Shown here one piece after another: positions 12,321 through 17,077 of a stretch of DNA of 17,077 nt. Position 1 is the stretch's first letter; every line of letters starts with the position of its first letter. Under the pieces are notes generated by a model. It made no database searches. It had not been told where the DNA came from and was given only the letters and a program-made list of their open reading frames with translations. Both the position numbers and the translations under genes were made by a program. The stretch is from JANOYC01 sp031428675 (lineage in GTDB: Bacteria > Actinomycetota > Actinomycetes > Actinomycetales > Microbacteriaceae). The stretch lies in NCBI GenBank assembly GCA_031428675.1, contig JANOYC010000136.1:1-17077 (forward strand), in the 5' to 3' direction.

Positions 12321-15300
12321 TTAACCATTCGAGCTCAGCCCGAAGAATCGCTCGAAGAATTCACCGAGTTTGGTGAGCACGCGCTGCTTCTTCTCGCCGT
12401 GGCCACCGTCTGGGGCGAAGCGCGAGACCGGCGGCAGCACCTTCGTAATCGCGGTGCCTGCGGTCGGTATAGCGCCGTCCTGGAAAGCGGTGCTCATGAA
12501 CGCACGAGTCTCGACGGGGTGGAGGGATTCCGCTTCGATGATCGCGTCGAGCTCTTCGTCGCGTTTCGCGGCCACGAAGGCACGCCATTCCTCATCGATC
12601 TCGCCGCTCGTGGAAATGGAATCGACGAACGCTTCGATGAGGTCTTTCTTGTTGCGCAGTGACGGTGACGCATCGACCGCGCGCGTGATCGTTGCGCGGA
12701 TCTCTTTGTCGTCGCCGTCGCCCCGCTCGTCGCGATACTTGCCCACGAGCATCAGGATGTAGTCGACGTTGATCTCGACTTGCTTGATGAGTTCGATCTC
12801 GAACTCAACGTCGTCGTTGATCGCCTCCTTGTCGGCGTCCCGGTCGGCGCGGAACTGCTGGTAGAAGTCGAGGTAGAGGCTCCGGTAGTCCTGACTTTGC
12901 CGTTCGGTGAGAATCTCATTGCCGGCGAAGTCATCGAACGACGCCAGAATGTTCTGCAGCCGCAGAATCGCGCCGAGCAGAGCGATGAACGCCTTCTGCG
13001 CTGCCTCGCCGATGATCTGCTGACCAAGCGGGTAGGTGGCCAGCAGTTCGGTGACCTTCTCGGCATACTCCGCGTGATACTCGCCGAAGGGCTTCAACAG
13101 CACGATGCCGTGGGCATCCTCATTGCCGAACAACGCGATCGCGTCATTCGTCTGCTCTTCCAGGTCACGGAACGACACGATGTTGCCGTAGGTCTTCACC
13201 GAATTCAGGATGCGGTTCGTGCGCGAATACGCCTGAATCAGCCCGTGCGCCCGCAGATTCTTATCCACCCACAACGTGTTCAACGTCGTGGCGTCGAAAC
13301 CGGTGAGGAACATGTTCACGACGATCGCGAGATCGATCTCGCGGTTCTTCAATCGCAGCGACAGGTCTTTGTAGTAGTTCTGGAACCTATCCGCCGAGGT
13401 ATCGAAACTCGTGCCGAACATCTCGTTGAAATCCCCGATCGCGCCCTCGAGGAAATCCCTCGACGACGCATCGAGCCCGCCGGTCTCGAAGCCTTCCTCG
13501 TCGAGCGCACCGTCTTCGACCGGTTCGTTCGCCGCATACGAGTAGATGAGTGCGACCTTCAGGCGCCGGTCGGAAGGCAGATCCCGCTGCGTGAACCGGA
13601 ACGCCTTGTAGTAGGTTTTCGCGGCCTCGATCGACGCGGTCGCGAACAGGGCATTGAAACCGTGCACCCGCCGTTCGCCGAGCGTGTAATGCTCACTGCG
13701 CCTGGTCTTCTGATCGAAATGTTCCAGCGTGTAGTCGACCACCTGCTGGATGCGCAGCGGGTCAAGCAGCACCCGCTCGGTGTCAATCGCCGACACCAGC
13801 TTGTCGTCGAACTGCCCCTCCTTGATCGTATTGACGTAGTCAATTCGGAACGGCAGAACGTTCTTGTCCGTGATCGCATCCACGATCGTGTACGTGTGGA
13901 GCTTCTCCCCGAACGCCTGCTCGGTCGTTTTCAATTGCGGATTGCCGCCACTGCCCGAGTTCGCGGCGAAGATCGGCGTGCCGGTGAACCCGAATAGGTT
14001 GTACCGCTTGAACGCCTTCGTGATCGACGCGTGCATGTCGCCGAACTGAGACCGGTGGCACTCATCGAAAATGATCACCACATGCCCGTCGAAGATTGCA
14101 TGCCCCTTATTGGCCGGCGCGGCAATGAACGTCGCGAGTTTCTGAATGGTCGTGATGATGATTCGCGCGTTGGGGTCTTCGAGCTGCTTCTTCAGCACCG
14201 CCGTCGATGTATTCGAGTTCGCTGCGCCCTTCTCGAACCGGTCGTACTCGCGCATCGTCTGGTAGTCGAGGTCCTTGCGGTCGACGACGAAGAGCACCTT
14301 GTCGACGCTTGGCATCTTGGATGCGAGTTGCGCCGTCTTGAAGCTGGTGAGCGTCTTGCCTGACCCGGTCGTGTGCCATACGTACCCGCCGGCACCGATC
14401 GTGCCGAGCTTCTTGTAATTCGTGGATGTGGTGATGCGCTGCAGAATCCGCTCCGTCGCCACGATCTGATACGGACGCATCACCAACAGCATCCGGTCCG
14501 CCGTGAGCACGCAGTACTTCGTGAGGATGTTGAGCAGCGTGTGCCGGGCGAAGAAGGTGCGGGCGAACGCGGTGAGATCCTGAATCGGCTTGTTCTGCCC
14601 ATCCGCCCACCATGACGTGAACTCGAACGAGTTCGACGTCTTCCGCACCTTCTTCTTCGCGCCCGTCGCCTCAGCGAGGTGATGGCGTCTGGTCGTGTTC
14701 GAGTAGTACTTCGTCGACGTGCCATTCGAGATCACAAACAGCTGCACATACTGGAACAGGCCCGATCCCGACCAGAAGCTGTCCCGCTGATACCGGTCGA
14801 TCTGATTGAACGCCTCCCGGATCGCGACACCGCGCCGCTTCAACTCGACATGCACCATCGGCAGGCCGTTCACCAGCACGGTCACGTCATACCGGTTCGC
14901 GAACGACGCACCAGCGGCACCCGCACCAGAATCAGCACCGACCTCGTACTGGTTCACCACCTGCAGCCGGTTGTTGTGGATGTTCGCCTTATCGAGCAGC
15001 ATCACGTTCTTCGTCGACCCGTCATCCCGAGCCATCAGCTGAACATGGTCCTCCTGCACCCGAACCGTCTTCTCGGCAATCCCCTCGTTCGCCCCCGCGA
15101 TCCGCTCCGTGAAGAACCGCTCCCATTCCGCGTCCGAAAACTGGATGCCGTTCAGCGCCTCCAGCTGCGCGCGCAGGTTCGCAACAAGCTGCGCTTCACT
15201 CGCGATCGGGAGGTACTCATACGCTTGCGACTCGAGCAGCCGGATGAACTCCCGCTCAAGGTCGGCCTCCGACTGATACCCCGACGCAGACATCGCATCG

Positions 15301-15377
15301 GGAACGAACTCCGCCACGACCGTGCTCTCGGAACTCACCACAATTGGCTGGTAGCCAAGCGGCGTCGCCTCACTCAC
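12321..15377 (-). CDS. hsdR: Type I restriction endonuclease subunit R (HsdR)
   Basis: The 1018-residue motor/nuclease subunit has all expected parts. The N-terminal nuclease domain carries Asp164 (NRYDVTVLVNG) and Glu178-x-Lys180 (HVELKRRG); the 14-residue Asp-Glu spacing equals that in EcoR124I. The helicase motifs are Walker A HTTGSGKT (335-342), FVVDRKDLDYQT (363-374), the DECH box (438-441), GFTGTP (463-468) and QAYSRTNR (715-722). A helical C-terminal region would bind HsdM/HsdS. HsdR translocates DNA with ATP and cuts unmethylated DNA at distant sites. The GTG start overlaps the hsdS stop by 4 bases (GTGA) and has GAGGAG 8 nt upstream. The gene appears intact, so the system may be active. 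Confidence 0.97.
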   Translation of the reverse strand: MSEATPLGYQPIVVSSESTVVAEFVPDAMSASGYQSEADLEREFIRLLESQAYEYLPIASEAQLVANLRAQLEALNGIQFSDAEWERFFTERIAGANEGIAEKTVRVQEDHVQLMARDDGSTKNVMLLDKANIHNNRLQVVNQYEVGADSGAGAAGASFANRYDVTVLVNGLPMVHVELKRRGVAIREAFNQIDRYQRDSFWSGSGLFQYVQLFVISNGTSTKYYSNTTRRHHLAEATGAKKKVRKTSNSFEFTSWWADGQNKPIQDLTAFARTFFARHTLLNILTKYCVLTADRMLLVMRPYQIVATERILQRITTSTNYKKLGTIGAGGYVWHTTGSGKTLTSFKTAQLASKMPSVDKVLFVVDRKDLDYQTMREYDRFEKGAANSNTSTAVLKKQLEDPNARIIITTIQKLATFIAAPANKGHAIFDGHVVIIFDECHRSQFGDMHASITKAFKRYNLFGFTGTPIFAANSGSGGNPQLKTTEQAFGEKLHTYTIVDAITDKNVLPFRIDYVNTIKEGQFDDKLVSAIDTERVLLDPLRIQQVVDYTLEHFDQKTRRSEHYTLGERRVHGFNALFATASIEAAKTYYKAFRFTQRDLPSDRRLKVALIYSYAANEPVEDGALDEEGFETGGLDASSRDFLEGAIGDFNEMFGTSFDTSADRFQNYYKDLSLRLKNREIDLAIVVNMFLTGFDATTLNTLWVDKNLRAHGLIQAYSRTNRILNSVKTYGNIVSFRDLEEQTNDAIALFGNEDAHGIVLLKPFGEYHAEYAEKVTELLATYPLGQQIIGEAAQKAFIALLGAILRLQNILASFDDFAGNEILTERQSQDYRSLYLDFYQQFRADRDADKEAINDDVEFEIELIKQVEINVDYILMLVGKYRDERGDGDDKEIRATITRAVDASPSLRNKKDLIEAFVDSISTSGEIDEEWRAFVAAKRDEELDAIIEAESLHPVETRAFMSTAFQDGAIPTAGTAITKVLPPVSRFAPDGGHGEKKQRVLTKLGEFFERFFGLSSNG

Positions 15378-16594
15378 GCGGACCGCTCCTCGAACGAAAG
15401 CAGCTTGTCGCGGTAGTGCTCATACTGCTTCCGCCGCGCAGCCAACTCCGCCGGAAGTCCGACGCTCAAGTCGTTCACGAGCGCGTCGAACTTGTCGAGG
15501 ATCGCGACGATCCGCTCCTGCTCTGCAAGCGGTGGAACCGGAATCCTCACGCTCTTGATGATTCCTGCGTTGAGGTCGGATCGAGCGCCCTGCCCGAGCG
15601 CCTTGATCTGCTCGTACTGGCTGCGGGCCCAGTAAAAGACGTAGCGGAAGTTCGCCTGGACTGGATCGATCTCAAAATTGCAGCAGTGCTGGTTCGTTGC
15701 GAGTGGGATCCGATTGACAGCAGAACGACCCGCTGTCGCGCCCGAGATTGCCACGATCACACAGTTCGCCGGTATCCACTTGGCGGCAGTGTTCTTGAGT
15801 GCCTTCTCGGTAATCCGAATGTCGGTGTCCCAGATATCGACGAAGCGAACTTCTTGAGTACGAAGCCACGGAATTGTTCCAGCGTCGTAGTACTCAGGGC
15901 TACCGGCAAGTGGTGTCGCGCCGGAGGAAACACGGGCAGAAATCTCCCCAAGAGTTGACCAACGCACGCCAGATTCTTCAGGGGCGTTTAGGAGCGAAAC
16001 GCGGAAATAGGCATACTGACGTTGTCGGGCTTCCAGCTCCGCTTCCAGCTCCGCTTCCAGCTCCGTGAAGGTATCCAGAATCCTCACGATCTCCCGCTGC
16101 ACCTCCAACGGCGGCACCGGAATGCGAAATTGTTTCACGACGCCGTCCGGAATAGCGGGATAACTTGCCCCGCGCTCGTTGGCTTCAATGAACGCGTAAA
16201 AGTCAGCCGTGCCAATGAGATGAAACAGGAAACTCGTTAACAAACCTCTTGGGTCGGGCCTGAGTACGCAGTATCCAGTGCTCGCAATCTGTCCATCGTG
16301 TTCCGCATCAACTGCGCAAAACCGCCTAAGCATGGGTCGCGTTGTCCCAAAGAGCACATCGCCGACGCGAACAACCTGCTGCGCTCGGCTCGGAGCCGAA
16401 TCGCGGGCGATCGTGTCGGTTTTGCCGATCTTGTGAGTGACGCGGTCAACTGAAGTGAGGTCGATATAGCGAAACGTCCGCTCGCCGACGTCGGACCACC
16501 TAATCGACGCGACTCGCTCTACGAGCCCGCCCAGCATTTCAAAGCGGACCCCATCGGGGCAAAGCTCGGTGATGAGGTCTTCGATGCGACTCAC
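15374..16594 (-). CDS. hsdS: Type I restriction-modification specificity subunit (HsdS)
   Basis: The 406-residue protein has the two-half HsdS layout: target-recognition domain 1 (about 20-160), conserved helix 1 beginning LEVQREIVRILDTFTELEAE (163-201), target-recognition domain 2 (about 211-350), and conserved helix 2 beginning LAEQERIVAILDKFDAL (356-399). Each domain reads half of a bipartite DNA target and the helices set the spacing. Helix 1 contains three ELEA repeats (178-189) encoded by three 12-bp repeats. Helix 2 is 4 residues longer in the aligned stretch. The recognition sequence cannot be predicted. GTGA overlaps join it to hsdM and hsdR. The TRD-coding DNA looks less GC-rich than its surroundings, common for exchangeable hsdS segments. 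Confidence 0.95.
   Translation of the reverse strand: MSRIEDLITELCPDGVRFEMLGGLVERVASIRWSDVGERTFRYIDLTSVDRVTHKIGKTDTIARDSAPSRAQQVVRVGDVLFGTTRPMLRRFCAVDAEHDGQIASTGYCVLRPDPRGLLTSFLFHLIGTADFYAFIEANERGASYPAIPDGVVKQFRIPVPPLEVQREIVRILDTFTELEAELEAELEARQRQYAYFRVSLLNAPEESGVRWSTLGEISARVSSGATPLAGSPEYYDAGTIPWLRTQEVRFVDIWDTDIRITEKALKNTAAKWIPANCVIVAISGATAGRSAVNRIPLATNQHCCNFEIDPVQANFRYVFYWARSQYEQIKALGQGARSDLNAGIIKSVRIPVPPLAEQERIVAILDKFDALVNDLSVGLPAELAARRKQYEHYRDKLLSFEERSA
16029..16064. repeat. Three perfect 12-bp tandem repeats inside hsdS
   Basis: GCTTCCAGCTCC occurs three times without a gap and encodes ELEA three times in the helix between the recognition domains. In EcoR124I/II, two or three copies of a 12-bp TAEL repeat at the same place change the target spacer length by one base. 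Confidence 0.92.
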
Positions 16595-17077
16595 TGCGCG
16601 CCTTCGAGGTCGACGACGATCTCGTCGATCGCTATGCGCAGTTCGGCCTGGCGGGCGACGATGCGGGCGATCTCCGCGTTCAGCGCGGTGATGTCGACGG
16701 TTTCGCTGGTGTCTTCCGCTTCGACGTAGGAAGACACGGCGATGTTGTAGGCGTTCGCTGCGAGTTCTGCGTTCGGCACGAGTTTCGCGAAGTGGTCCAC
16801 ATCCTCACGTGCGGCGAACGCATCCAGAATCGTTTGTTGGTTCAGATCGGTGAGTTTGTTCTTGTTGCCACCGCGCACGAACTCTTTCGAGGCGTTGATG
16901 AACAGCACCGAGTTGTCGGTCTTCGACTTCTTCAACACCACGATGCAGGTGGCGATCGTGGTGCCGAAAAACAGATCAGGCGGTAGCTGGATGACCGCAT
17001 CGACGTAGTTGTTGTCGATCAGGTACTGCCGGATCTTCTGCTCTGCGCCGCCCCGGTAGAGCACGCCGGGAAACTCG
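16591..17077 (-). CDS. hsdM: Type I restriction-modification methyltransferase subunit HsdM (partial, N-terminus missing)
   Basis: Only the C-terminal 162 residues are in the window; the frame runs open to the right edge. The part seen includes GVLYRGGAEQKIRQYLIDNN, VDAVIQLPPDLFFGTTIATCIVVLKK and LFINASKEFVRGGNKNKL, all typical of the N6-adenine methylase domain end in HsdM, followed by a helical tail with paired coiled-coil character that docks HsdS. The NPPF and SAM motifs lie beyond the edge. HsdM methylates adenine in the HsdS target, protecting host DNA. Its stop overlaps the hsdS GTG by GTGA, so the operon order is hsdM-hsdS-hsdR. Confidence 0.95.
   Translation of the reverse strand, partial: EFPGVLYRGGAEQKIRQYLIDNNYVDAVIQLPPDLFFGTTIATCIVVLKKSKTDNSVLFINASKEFVRGGNKNKLTDLNQQTILDAFAAREDVDHFAKLVPNAELAANAYNIAVSSYVEAEDTSETVDITALNAEIARIVARQAELRIAIDEIVVDLEGAQ

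Noticed and set aside
12015..12662. Plus-strand open frame spanning the small peptide gene and the hsdR end
   Set aside because: It crosses the terminator hairpin and two promoters, lacks a ribosome site, and is antisense to a much better supported minus-strand gene.
12780..13997. 405-codon plus-strand open frame inside hsdR
   Set aside because: It mirrors the HsdR helicase region in an antisense frame, has no start signal and no family pattern.
16029..16064. Three 12-bp repeats as a CRISPR or minisatellite element
   Set aside because: They have no spacers and lie in frame in hsdS, where they encode the known type of helix repeat.

Overview
The window looks like part of a high-GC Gram-positive (actinobacterial) chromosome, most likely Microbacteriaceae. 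The reasons are the GC-rich codon use, frequent GTG starts, several candidate leaderless starts, a NusG with a long acidic N-terminal extension, and the order aspartate aminotransferase / tRNA-Trp / secE / nusG / rplK / rplA next to a hadA-hadB-murB cluster. The family assignment is inference, because the window has no 16S or other marker gene.

Layout. Positions 1-1129 (minus) hold a sugar or inositol-type pair: a TIM-barrel isomerase/epimerase and a truncated Gfo/Idh/MocA dehydrogenase. It is divergent from a ROK-family regulator (1236-2417, plus) whose stop overlaps a YqaJ-like nuclease gene (2414-3022). A zinc-independent quinone-oxidoreductase-like gene (3135-4100, plus) then converges on a GNAT acetyltransferase (4087-4692, minus). 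From 4655 to 7345 (minus) lies the transcription/translation block tRNA-Trp, secE, nusG, rplK, rplA, ended by a clear intrinsic terminator. The aminotransferase gene (7513-8748, plus) diverges from it. A DUF559-type protein gene (8957-9850) sits between two copies of the same long palindrome and G/C-run low-complexity DNA. Next, on minus, comes an overlapping hadA-hadB-murB-like operon (10023-12000).

Upstream of that operon is a tiny isolated gene (12111-12194, minus). It encodes a 27-residue acidic peptide ending in a CxxC motif, with a near-consensus promoter, an operator-like dyad over that promoter, a very strong Shine-Dalgarno sequence and its own strong terminator hairpin. This is the least explained and most interesting element of the window. 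The right end (12321-17077, minus) is a type I restriction-modification operon, hsdM (partial)-hsdS-hsdR, with 4-base GTGA overlaps. Its HsdS carries three copies of a 12-bp repeat between the two target-recognition halves.

How the genes work together. The central block builds the transcription/translation and secretion machinery. murB makes UDP-MurNAc for peptidoglycan, and the two hot-dog genes probably form one (3R)-hydroxyacyl dehydratase heterodimer. HsdRMS is a defence system inserted beside core genes. The sugar genes and the ROK regulator probably form one carbohydrate-responsive locus controlled from the shared intergenic region. No CRISPR array, transposase or prophage gene was seen.
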